DNA from: RHKX01 sp041393495
Lineage (GTDB): Bacteria; Actinomycetota; Thermoleophilia; Solirubrobacterales; 70-9
NCBI GenBank assembly: GCA_041393495.1
Contig: JAWKKA010000009.1
Span: forward strand, 62,001-126,000
Reading direction: 5' to 3'
Length of the DNA: 64,000 nucleotides
Position numbers and translations under genes: made by a program. Positions within the stretch are counted from its first letter, which is position 1. The number at the start of each line of letters is the position of its first letter. The notes beneath the pieces were generated by a model. That model did no database searches. It saw nothing but the letters and a program-made list of their open reading frames with translations, and was not told the origin of the DNA. Below, piece after piece: positions 41,948 to 50,600 of this stretch.

Positions 41948-43084
41948 TCACCTGAGCCGGGGCAGGCCGAGCACGCGCTCGGCGATGATGTTCTTCATCA
42001 CCTCGGTCGTGCCGCCCTCGATCGAGTTGGCGCGGCTGCGCAGCATCCGGTAGGTCCAGGGGGCGCCGCGCTCGAGTCCCTCGGCGCCGAGGACGTCGCA
42101 GGCGAGCTCGGTCAGCGACTGGTTCAGCGCCGCCCACTGCCACTTGCCGATCGACCCCTCGGGGCCGGGGACGCCGGTCTTCATCTGCGCCGTCATCGCC
42201 CGCATCCCGCCGAGCCGCAGCGCCTCGCAGCCGATCAGCAGGTCGGCGAGCCTCGCGCGGATCACCGGGTCGCCCTCGAGGCCGCGCTCGGCGACGAGGT
42301 CGATGAGCGCTCCGAGGTCGCGCGACACCGTCACCGCGGCCCCACCACCGAGCCCGGCGCGCTCGTTCATCAGCGTCGTGATCGCGACCATCCAGCCGTT
42401 CCCCTCGCCGCCGACGAGGTTCTCATCGGGAACGAAGGCCTGCTCGAAGAAGACCTCGTTGAACTCGGCCTCGCCGGTGATCTGGACGAGCGGGCGGATC
42501 TCGATCGCGTCCTGCTCCATGTCGCAGATGAAGTAGCTGAGGCCCTTGTGCTTGGCGACCTCGGAGTTCGTCCGGGCGACGAGCATGCACCACTTCGACT
42601 CGTGGGCGAAGGTCGTCCAGACCTTCTGGCCGGTCACCTTCCAGCCGCCGTCGACCTTGACCGCCTTCGTCTTCAGCGAGGCCAGGTCGGACCCCGACTC
42701 GGGCTCGGAGAAGCCCTGGCACCAGATCTCGGCGGCGCTGAGGATCGGCTCGAGCCAGCGCTCCTTCTGCTCGTCGGTGCCGTGGGCCATGATCACCGGG
42801 CCGCCCATCACCAGGCCGAGGACGTTGGCCGGCGACGGCGCGTCGGCGCGCGCCATCTCGCTCGAGAAGATCGCCTGCTCGATCAGGGTGGCGCCGCGGC
42901 CGCCGAACTCCTGCGGCCACGAGATCCCGGCCCAGCCGCCCTCGTGCAGCTGACGCTGCCATTCGCGCCGGAACGCGAACGCGGCCTCGTCGCCGTGCGG
43001 CTCCGGGCCGGGATGGTTCGCCTCGAGCCAGGAGCGGACCTCGTCGCGGAAGGCCCGCTCGGGCTCGTTCAGGGTCAGGTCCAC
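41948..43084 (-). CDS. Acyl-CoA dehydrogenase, full-length subunit of a FadE pair
   Basis: 378 residues. WAGISWPQEFGGRGATLIEQAIFSSEMARADAP, CQGFSEPESGSDLASLKTKA (FAD-binding), WKVTGQKVWTTFAHESKWCMLVART, and the C-terminal SRANSIEGGTTEVMKNIIAERVLGLPR. The SIEGGTTEVMKNIIAERVLG ending is that of mycobacterial FadE proteins acting on sterol side chains or other bulky acyl-CoAs. It likely assembles with the short ACAD downstream. GTG 43084 follows GAGGAG. It is 37 bases downstream of the AGPS-like gene, so the three are probably one operon. Confidence 0.88.
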   Translation of the reverse strand: MDLTLNEPERAFRDEVRSWLEANHPGPEPHGDEAAFAFRREWQRQLHEGGWAGISWPQEFGGRGATLIEQAIFSSEMARADAPSPANVLGLVMGGPVIMAHGTDEQKERWLEPILSAAEIWCQGFSEPESGSDLASLKTKAVKVDGGWKVTGQKVWTTFAHESKWCMLVARTNSEVAKHKGLSYFICDMEQDAIEIRPLVQITGEAEFNEVFFEQAFVPDENLVGGEGNGWMVAITTLMNERAGLGGGAAVTVSRDLGALIDLVAERGLEGDPVIRARLADLLIGCEALRLGGMRAMTAQMKTGVPGPEGSIGKWQWAALNQSLTELACDVLGAEGLERGAPWTYRMLRSRANSIEGGTTEVMKNIIAERVLGLPRLR

Positions 43085-43121
43085 TACTCGCTCCTCTTCA
43101 GCGCTCGCCGGATCGCGAAAC

Positions 43122-44771
43122 CTACACCGACGGCGGAGCGGGATCGATCAGGACTCCTGGGTTCATGACCCGGGCCGGGTCCACGGCCGCCTTCGCGCCG
43201 GCGAGCGCCGCGGCGAAGCGGTCCGGTCGCTGCAGGTCGTACCAGCGGCGGTGGTCGCGACCCACCGCGTGATGGTGGGTGATCGTCCCGCCCGCGGAGA
43301 CGATCGCCTCCGAGACCGCCGACTTGATCTCGTCCCACTGCCGCACCTCGGCGCCCCGGCGCGCCTTCGCCAACACCGTGTAGTAAGGCGCCGGCCCGGT
43401 CGGATAGAGGTGCGTGAACCGGCACATCACGCGCGGCGCCCCCTCGCCGTCGGCCGGCGCGTCGCAGACCTCGGCGACGGCGCGGCGCGCCGCCTCGGTG
43501 ACACGATCGTGGAACGCGGCGAAGCGGTCCCAGGTGATCGCGGTCTCGAACGTCTCGCTGATCACGCCGAGGGCGACGAGGGAGTCGCGCAGGTAGGGCG
43601 CCTCGAGGAACGCCGAGCGCCAGCTCGTGGCGGCGGAGTCGGCGCCTGCGGCGGCGCCGGCACGCTCGGCCTCGGGCGTGCCACCGAGGTCGGCCGCGCA
43701 CTCGACCGCGAGGCGGAGCGGCTCGTCGACCGGACCGAACGCGGACTCGAAGCCGAGGATCAGCACCGCCGCCGCGCCGTCCCCGGCGCCGGTGGTCGCC
43801 GCCTCGAGCGGGTCGAGCAGACGGCAGTTGGAGGGATGCAGGCCGGACTGCGCGATCACGCGGGCGGCCTCGACTCCGGCAGCGAAGCTCCCGAACAGCA
43901 CCGGGCGCGAGGCCTTGAACGCCGGTCGCGGTCGCACCTGCACCCAGGCCTCGGTGATGACCCCGAGGATCCCCTCGGAGCCGAGCAGCATCCGGTCCGG
44001 GCTCGGCCCCGCTCCCGACCCCGGCAGCCGCCGGCTCTCCCAGGGGCCGGTCGGGGTCAGCGCCCGGATCGAGTCGACGAGGTCGTCGACGTGGGTCTGC
44101 AGGGTCGCGAAGTGGCCGCCGGCGCGGGTCGCGATCCAGCCGCCCAGCGTCGAGAACTCGAACGACTGCGGAAAGTGGCGCAGGGTGAGGCCGTGCGGGC
44201 GCAAGCCGTCCTCGAGCGCCGGACCGGTCGTGCCGGCGCGGATCAACGCCGAGCCGGAGACCTCGTCGATCGCGACGATGCCGCTGAGCCGGGACAGATC
44301 GATCGAGACCGTCCCCCGGTAGCCGTGGCCGACCCGCGGCTCGATCCCGCCGACGACGCTGGTGCCGCCCCCGAAGGGGATCGCGGCGAGGCGGCGGTCG
44401 GAGCAGAGCTCGAGCACGCGGCGGAGGTCGTCCTCGTCCCCGGGGTAGGCGACGAGGTCCGGGACCCGCTCGAAGCGGCCGCGGAAGCCGCGGACGACAT
44501 CGCGGTAGGCGCGTCCCATCGCATGACGGACGCGTTCACCGGGGTCCCCGCTGAGGATCCCGGCGAGGCTCTCGGGCGGATGCAGCCGTGACGGTGCCAC
44601 GTCGACCGCATCGAGTGGAACCGGCACCTCGACCCGCTCGGCGCCGAACCCGAGTCGCTCGCGGACGACCGGCGCGATCGCCTCGAGCGCGGCACGGTCG
44701 GGCTCGCGATCGGCCCAGCCCCACCCCCAGTGGCTCCGTCGCCGGCCGCCCTCCGCCGCACCGCTGCTCAT
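43122..44771 (-). CDS. FAD-binding oxidase/transferase, alkyl-DHAP synthase (AGPS)-like
   Basis: 549 residues, close to the AGPS catalytic core. FGGGTSVVGG is the FAD pyrophosphate motif. RPHGLTLRHFPQSFEFSTLGGWIATRAGGH, LGSEGILGVITEAWVQVRP, YLRDSLVALGVISETFETAITWDR and GTITHHHAVGRDHRRWY align block by block with eukaryotic and mycobacterial alkylglycerone-phosphate synthases, including the His triplet and the nearby Tyr. AGPS swaps the acyl group of acyl-DHAP for a fatty alcohol, making the ether bond. A fatty acyl-CoA reductase gene lies 430 bases upstream on the same strand. Start ATG 44771 has TAGGGT 6 nt before it. Some homologues are simple FAD oxidases, so the substrate is unproven. Confidence 0.82.
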   Translation of the reverse strand: MSSGAAEGGRRRSHWGWGWADREPDRAALEAIAPVVRERLGFGAERVEVPVPLDAVDVAPSRLHPPESLAGILSGDPGERVRHAMGRAYRDVVRGFRGRFERVPDLVAYPGDEDDLRRVLELCSDRRLAAIPFGGGTSVVGGIEPRVGHGYRGTVSIDLSRLSGIVAIDEVSGSALIRAGTTGPALEDGLRPHGLTLRHFPQSFEFSTLGGWIATRAGGHFATLQTHVDDLVDSIRALTPTGPWESRRLPGSGAGPSPDRMLLGSEGILGVITEAWVQVRPRPAFKASRPVLFGSFAAGVEAARVIAQSGLHPSNCRLLDPLEAATTGAGDGAAAVLILGFESAFGPVDEPLRLAVECAADLGGTPEAERAGAAAGADSAATSWRSAFLEAPYLRDSLVALGVISETFETAITWDRFAAFHDRVTEAARRAVAEVCDAPADGEGAPRVMCRFTHLYPTGPAPYYTVLAKARRGAEVRQWDEIKSAVSEAIVSAGGTITHHHAVGRDHRRWYDLQRPDRFAAALAGAKAAVDPARVMNPGVLIDPAPPSV

Positions 44772-44777
44772 GTCACG

Positions 44778-44783
44778 ACCCTA
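44778..44783 (-). promoter_or_regulatory. -10 box of a putative leaderless promoter for the AGPS-like operon
   Basis: TAGGGT on the minus strand lies 6 nt before ATG 44771. Confidence 0.45.
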
Positions 44784-44919
44784 GTCGACCGCCCCGCGAG
44801 GGCGGGAAGAAGACCCAGTTTGCGGAATCGCCGACGAGCGAACCGGCCCGGGGAGTTGTTACGTCTGACACGAGGACTACCTTGCTCCGCACCGAACCCC
44901 GTCGACGGGAGTGGAGGGC

Positions 44920-45147
44920 ATGCACGGAGAGAGCAGCAACGAACGCTGGCAGAAGCTGATCGACCTGCACGAGGAGCTCGAGCACGGCGATGCGGTCCTG
45001 CCGACCCGGATCAGCGCGGTCGACGGACGCCGGATCGAGGCCTCCCCCGAGGCAATCCGGTTCGCCGAGGCGCTCGCGTTCAACGCCGGCTGGTCCGGAA
45101 TCTCGGAGGCGCGCCGCCGACGCCGGCACGACGATCTGGCGGCATAG
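44920..45147 (+). CDS. Small protein of unknown function
   Basis: 75 residues. MHGESSNERWQKLIDLHEELEHGDAVLPTRISAVDGRRIEASPEAIRFAEALAFNAGWSGISEARRRRRHDD is mostly helical and charged, with no signal peptide; not recognised. ATG 44920 has GGAGTGGAGGG just upstream, a good site, and TTGTTA (44856-44861) and TACCTT (44878-44883) could be its promoter. It lies alone between two minus-strand lipid genes. Confidence 0.5.
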   Translation: MHGESSNERWQKLIDLHEELEHGDAVLPTRISAVDGRRIEASPEAIRFAEALAFNAGWSGISEARRRRRHDDLAA

Positions 45148-45203
45148 TCGGGCCGTCGGGTCCCGCAGCCGGCGTCGCCGGCCGTTCCGGTCCCGGCCGG
45201 CGC

Positions 45204-47339
45204 CTACCAGTGGACGCCGCGCATCAGGTACGCGAACGCGAGCTGCTGGTTGGACGCCTGCTCGTCGGTCGAGGTGCCACGCCGGGCCGTCCCGTCGTGC
45301 TTCTGCCCCGAGCCCTTCGCGGCGGCCGAGTCGGGGAACATGTGGTAGGCGCTGTTGAGGATGTAGTCGATCGACTTCGGGTTGATCGCGTAGAGGATCT
45401 GCCCGAGCGTGCCGACCGGGGTCGCGATCCGCTTCGGCCGGAAGATGATCGCGTCGCAGATCATCTCGGCGGCCTCGTCGGGCGTGATCGTCGGAAAACG
45501 GTCGTACATCTTCGTCGGCGCGATCATCGGCGTCCGCACGAGCGGCATGTGGATCGTCGTGATGCTGACCTTGTCGTCGATGATCTCCGACGCGATGCAG
45601 CGCGAGAACGCGTCCAGCGCCGACTTCGAGGCGACGTACGCGGAGAACCGCGGCATGTTCGTCTGCACCCCGATCGAGCTGACGTTGATGATCTGCCCGG
45701 AGCGACGCTGCCGCATCGCCGGCAGCAGCCGCAGGATCAGCCGGACCGGCCCGAAGTAGTTGAGCTGCATCGTCCGCTCGAAGTCGTGGAAGCGGTCGTA
45801 GGAGAGGGCGATCGAGCGCCTGATCGAACGACCGGCGTTGTTGACCAGCACGTCGACCGCGCCATGCTGTGCGAGCACCTCGGCGGCCATCCGGTCGATG
45901 TCGTCGATATCGGAGAGGTCGCAGCGATGGATGTGGGCGACGCCACCGCCGTCGATGATCTGATCCCGGGTCTCCTCGAGCTTCTCGGGGGTGCGGGCGA
46001 CGAGCAGGACGATGCCGCCGGCGTCGGCGATCTTCATCGCCGCCGACTTGCCGATCCCTGACGAGGCCCCGGTCACCAGCACGACCTTGCCGCTGACCTC
46101 CTTCTCGAGCGAGGCGTTGCCCTGCAGGCGCCGGCCGAACCGGACGAGCTCGTCGGGGATCTGATGCTCGAGGATCTGCGAGATCCCGCCGAGGATCCCG
46201 GCCCGGCCGCGGGCCGCGCCGACGAGCGTGTTGTCACGGAAGAGATCGGGGTCGAGATGGCGGGCCCAGTAGTCCCAGAGCTTGCCCGCGTACGCCTCGA
46301 GCGGGGGCACCTTGATCCCGGTGCCGGCGAGCGCCGCCTGCGTCCGCCGCGAGTCGAAGTGGGTCGGGTAGTTGAGGTACACCAGGACCGAGCGCGGGAT
46401 CCCGAAGTCGTCGAGCACCCGGTCCGTCAGCGCGTCCGCGAGCGGGATGTTCCCGACCGCGACGCCGAGCAGCGGTCCGAGCGCCTCGGTGGCGGCGGCC
46501 GGCAGCCGGACGGTCGATTGCGGCGCGTGGGCGGCGCGGGCGAAGACGTCGATCACCTGACCGGCGCTCAGCGGATCGGGATCGGTGAGGCTGAAGGCGC
46601 GCCCGTCGAGGCCGTCGAGGTGGGCGATGTGGTCCATCGCCTTGACGACGAAGTCGACCGGGACGATGTTGATCTCGCGCCCCTCGACGCCCGGCATCGG
46701 CATCCACGCGGGCACGACCTGGCGGACCCTCCTGATCAGCTTGAAGAAGTAGTAGGGACCGTCGATCTTGTCCATCTCGCCGGTCTCGGAATGGCCGACG
46801 ACGATCCCCGGCCGATAGACCCGCCACGGCCGCGAGCACTCCTCGCGCACGACCCGCTCGGACTCGTGCTTGGTCCGGAAGTAGGGATGGGTGTCGATGT
46901 CCTGCGCCTCGTCGAACATGTCCTCGCGCCAGGTCCCGCGGTACAGGCCCGCGGCGGCGATCGAGCTGACCATGTGGACGCGGCCGGCCTCGACCGCCTC
47001 GGCGAGCTCGACCATGTGCCGGGTCCCCTCGACGTTGGCGACCCGCTGCGACTCGGCGTCGGCCTTCATGTCGTAGATGGCGGCGAGGTGGAAGAGGTGA
47101 TCGACGTCGCCCCGGAGCCGCTTGACGTCCTCGTCGGAGACCCCGAGCCGGCGCTGGGAGAGGTCGCCGACGATTCCGACGACCCGGCTCTCGTCGACGC
47201 CCCAGCGGTTGCGAAGCTCGGCCAGCCGGCCCTGCGAGCCCTCGCGGACGAGCACGTAGATCGTCCCCTCGCGCTCGAGCAGCAGCTCGACGAGGTTGCG
47301 GCCGATGAACCCGGTTGCGCCCGTGACGAAATACCCCAT
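45204..47339 (-). CDS. Two-domain fatty acyl-CoA reductase (NAD-binding_4 plus SDR), FcrA/AcrA1-like
   Basis: 711 residues. The N-terminal domain (1-~370) starts YFVTGATGFIGRNLVELLLEREG (TGxxGxxG), with DHLFHLAAIYDMKAD and YFRTKHESERVVRE (YxxxK), an extended SDR of the male-sterility/acyl reductase type. The C-terminal domain (~430-690) is a classical SDR: KVVLVTGASSGIGKSAAMKIADAGG, LVNNAGRSIRRS, INVSSIGVQTNMPRFSAYVASKSALDAF. This fusion matches the mycobacterial fatty acyl-CoA reductase FcrA/AcrA1 (Rv3391), in which the C-terminal part reduces acyl-CoA to aldehyde and the other yields alcohol. Fatty alcohol could feed wax esters or the AGPS-like ether step. ATG 47339 has GGAGGGACTGAGC upstream. 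Confidence 0.82.
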   Translation of the reverse strand: MGYFVTGATGFIGRNLVELLLEREGTIYVLVREGSQGRLAELRNRWGVDESRVVGIVGDLSQRRLGVSDEDVKRLRGDVDHLFHLAAIYDMKADAESQRVANVEGTRHMVELAEAVEAGRVHMVSSIAAAGLYRGTWREDMFDEAQDIDTHPYFRTKHESERVVREECSRPWRVYRPGIVVGHSETGEMDKIDGPYYFFKLIRRVRQVVPAWMPMPGVEGREINIVPVDFVVKAMDHIAHLDGLDGRAFSLTDPDPLSAGQVIDVFARAAHAPQSTVRLPAAATEALGPLLGVAVGNIPLADALTDRVLDDFGIPRSVLVYLNYPTHFDSRRTQAALAGTGIKVPPLEAYAGKLWDYWARHLDPDLFRDNTLVGAARGRAGILGGISQILEHQIPDELVRFGRRLQGNASLEKEVSGKVVLVTGASSGIGKSAAMKIADAGGIVLLVARTPEKLEETRDQIIDGGGVAHIHRCDLSDIDDIDRMAAEVLAQHGAVDVLVNNAGRSIRRSIALSYDRFHDFERTMQLNYFGPVRLILRLLPAMRQRRSGQIINVSSIGVQTNMPRFSAYVASKSALDAFSRCIASEIIDDKVSITTIHMPLVRTPMIAPTKMYDRFPTITPDEAAEMICDAIIFRPKRIATPVGTLGQILYAINPKSIDYILNSAYHMFPDSAAAKGSGQKHDGTARRGTSTDEQASNQQLAFAYLMRGVHW

Positions 47340-47664
47340 GCTCAGTCCCTCCGCAGTCGCGAAACCGATTCGGACCCTACAGGCTGTCCGCCGTCCGCAG
47401 CGGGGCGCGCGCCCCGACCCACGCGTCACCCGCCATCCGGCCCCGGGGCCTCGCGCCGGCCGACCCTGGTCGTCGGCCGCCCCGACCCCCGGTCAGCTCA
47501 CCACCCCGACCCGGGTCATCTCACCCACGTATGGCGTGGGCAGGGCAGGACTACCCAGCGGGCGCTGCGTCCCGTCGCGCGATCACCCGCCCTCGCCCGG
47601 TGGCCGAGGTGCATACACTCAGGGAGCGTCAGGTGACCGAAGCATTCACAGCGTTCTAGCAGCG
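47340..47664. promoter_or_regulatory. Divergent promoter region between the acyl-CoA reductase and the oxoglutarate dehydrogenase fusion
   Basis: 325 bases without a gene. CCCACG (47524-47529) and CGTGGG (47535-47540) form a 6-bp inverted repeat around TATGG, an operator candidate. On the minus strand TAGGGT lies about 40 bases before ATG 47339. No convincing promoter was seen for the plus-strand gene. Confidence 0.35.
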
Positions 47665-50600
47665 GTGGCTGCGACCGAGACCGTCCAAGTCGAGATGCCC
47701 GCGATGGGCGAGTCGGTGACCGAAGGTACGGTGCTCGACTGGCTCAAGCAGGAGGGCGATCACGTCACCGAGGGCGAAGCGCTCGTCGAGATCTCGACCG
47801 ACAAGATCGACGCCGAGGTCCCGGCGCCGGCGACGGGCACGCTGACGAAGATCCTCAAGGCCCCCGACGACATCGTCAAGATCGGCGAGTCGCTCGCCGA
47901 GCTCGAGCCCGGCGGCTCCGGGGGCAACGGCGCCGCGCCGAGCATGGAGATCACGGTCGGCGAGGGCGATGCCGACATCGGCGAGGGTGGCGGCCCGGCC
48001 CAGCTGCAGGCCGAGTACGGGGGCGGAGGAGCAGCCGGGGGGGCCGTCGATCTGGTGATGCCGGAGATGGGCGAGTCCGTGACCGAGGGAACCGTGCTCG
48101 AGTGGCTGAAGCAGCCCGGCGACGCCGTCGCCGAGGGCGAGACGATCGTCGAGGTCTCGACCGACAAGATCGACGCCGAGGTCCCCTCGCCGGTGACCGG
48201 CACGGTCCTCGAGACGCTGGTCGAGCCCGACGGGGTCGTCGCCGTGGGGCAGCTGCTGGCACGGATCGAGGCGGGAGCGGACCGGGCGGGGACCGGGGAG
48301 CGAGCAGCGAGCAGCGAGCAGCGAGAGGCAGGCGCCGACGTGGCGACCGGGGACGGGGCGAAGGCCTCGCCGGTAGCGCGGCGAATCGCCGCCGCCGAGG
48401 GAATCGACCTGAGCGCCGTGACGGGCACCGGCGCGGGGGGGCGGGTGATGAAGGCCGACGTCCTCGCCGCCGCCGAGAGCGGCGACGGCGCCACGGCCGC
48501 AGCCGCCGGCGTGAGCGAGGCCACGGCGCTGCGCGGACCCGCCGCGATGCTCGCGAAGGCGATGGGCGAGAGCCTGTCGATCCCGACTGCGACCTCCTTC
48601 CGCACGCTCGCGGTCGACACGCTCGACGCCAAGCGCAAGGCGCTCAACGGAGCGCTGTCGGAGCGCGGGATGAAGGTCTCCTTCACCCACCTGATCGCCT
48701 GGGCGATCGTCCAGGCCGCCACGCAGTGGCGGGCGATGGCCCGCAGCTACGAGGTCCGCGACGGCAAGCCGAACGTGATCGACCACGGCGCGATCAACCT
48801 CGGCATCGCCGTCGACGTCGAGAAGAAGGACGGCTCGCGGAGCCTGATGGTCCCCTGCATCCGCGCCGCCGACAGCGTCGACTTCAAGGCCTTCCACGCC
48901 AGATACGAGGAGCTGATCACGAAGACGCGCGAGAACGCGCTGACGGCCGACGACTTCGTCGGAACGAACATCACGCTCACCAACCCGGGCGGGCTCGGGA
49001 CTGTCGCCTCGGTGCCGCGGCTGATGACCGGCCAGGGGACGATCGTCGCGACCGGCTCGATCGCCTATCCGCCCGAGTGGAGGCACTCGCCGCCCGAGCG
49101 GCTGAAGGCTGTCGGCGTCTCGAAGGTGATGACGATGTCGTCCACCTACGACCACCGGATCATCCAGGGCGCCGAGTCCGGCTCCTTCCTGCGCCGGATC
49201 GAGGAGCTGCTGAGCGGCGAGGACGAGTTCTACGAGGGCGTCGCCGGCTCGCTCGGGATCGAACCCGCGGTCGTGACGAAGGCACACCCGGCATCCGCGT
49301 CGGCGCCGCCGCTCGCTGCGGGCGCGACCACGGCCGCCCCGCCCAGCGCCGTCCGGGCGGAGCCCGACGAGGAGCTGTTGCAGGCGGTCCAGGCGGCGAC
49401 CTCGCTGCTCAAGGCATACCGGACCCACGGGCACCTCGCCGCGAACCTCAACCCGCTCAGCGGCACCGCCAAGGGCGATCCGGCCCTCGAGCCCGAGAAC
49501 CTCGAGCTGACCCCCGACCTGATGGAGCGGATCCCGGCGTCGATCCTGCGGATCGGCGTCCCCGGTGAGACGCTGCTCGAGGCGCTGCCGCGGATGCGCG
49601 CCGCCTACTGCGGCACGATCGGCTATCAGATCGAGCACCTCTCCTCGCACCAGCAGCGCGTCTGGCTGCGCGAGATGATCGAGACCGGCGCCCACCGGAC
49701 CCCGCTCGGCGACGATGAGCGGCGCGGCCTGCTGCGGCGGCTGATCCAGGTCTTCGAGTTCGAGCGCTTCCTTCAGAAGGCCTACCTGGGCCAGAAGATG
49801 TTCTCGATCGAGGGCCTCGACGCGACGGTCCCGATGATCGACGAGTTGGCGACGATCGCTCGCCGCGACGGTGCCGAACAGCTCGTGATCGGGATGGCGC
49901 ACCGCGGCCGGCTCTCGGTGCTCGCCCACAACCTCGGCCGCTCGATCGAGTCGATCATGGCCGAGTTCGAGGGCGCCAAGGCGCTCGACGCGGTCAAGCG
50001 CACCGACGCCCTCCGCCACGGCGGCACCGGCGACGTCAAGTACCACCACGGCGCCGAGGGCCTGTTCGAGTCGAGCGAGGGTGACGTCCGGATGCGGCTC
50101 TACCCGAACCCCTCGCACCTCGAGTTCGTCGATCCGGTCGTCACCGGCGGCGCCCGCGCGGCGCAGACCGAGGCGGCGGGGCCGCACATGCATCACGACA
50201 CGAAGGTCGCGGTGCCGCTGCTGCTGCACGGTGACGCCGCCTTCCCGGGACAGGGCGTCGTCGCCGAGACGCTGAACATGCAATCGCTCGGGGGGTATGC
50301 CACCGGCGGCACGATCCACATCATTCAGGACAACCAGGTGGGCTTCACGACCGACCCGAAGGACGGCCGCTCGACGCCGTACGCCTCCGACATGGCGAAG
50401 GGTTTCAACGTCCCGATCGTCCACGTCAACGCCGACGATGTCGAGGCCTGCGTCGCCGCAGTCCGACTGGCGATGGCCTACCGCGCGAAGTTCGCCCGCG
50501 ACGTCGTCATCGACCTGATCGGCTACCGCCGCTACGGCCACAACGAGACCGACGAGCCCGCCTACACCCAGCCCGAGCTGGCCGCGATCATCAAGAAGCA

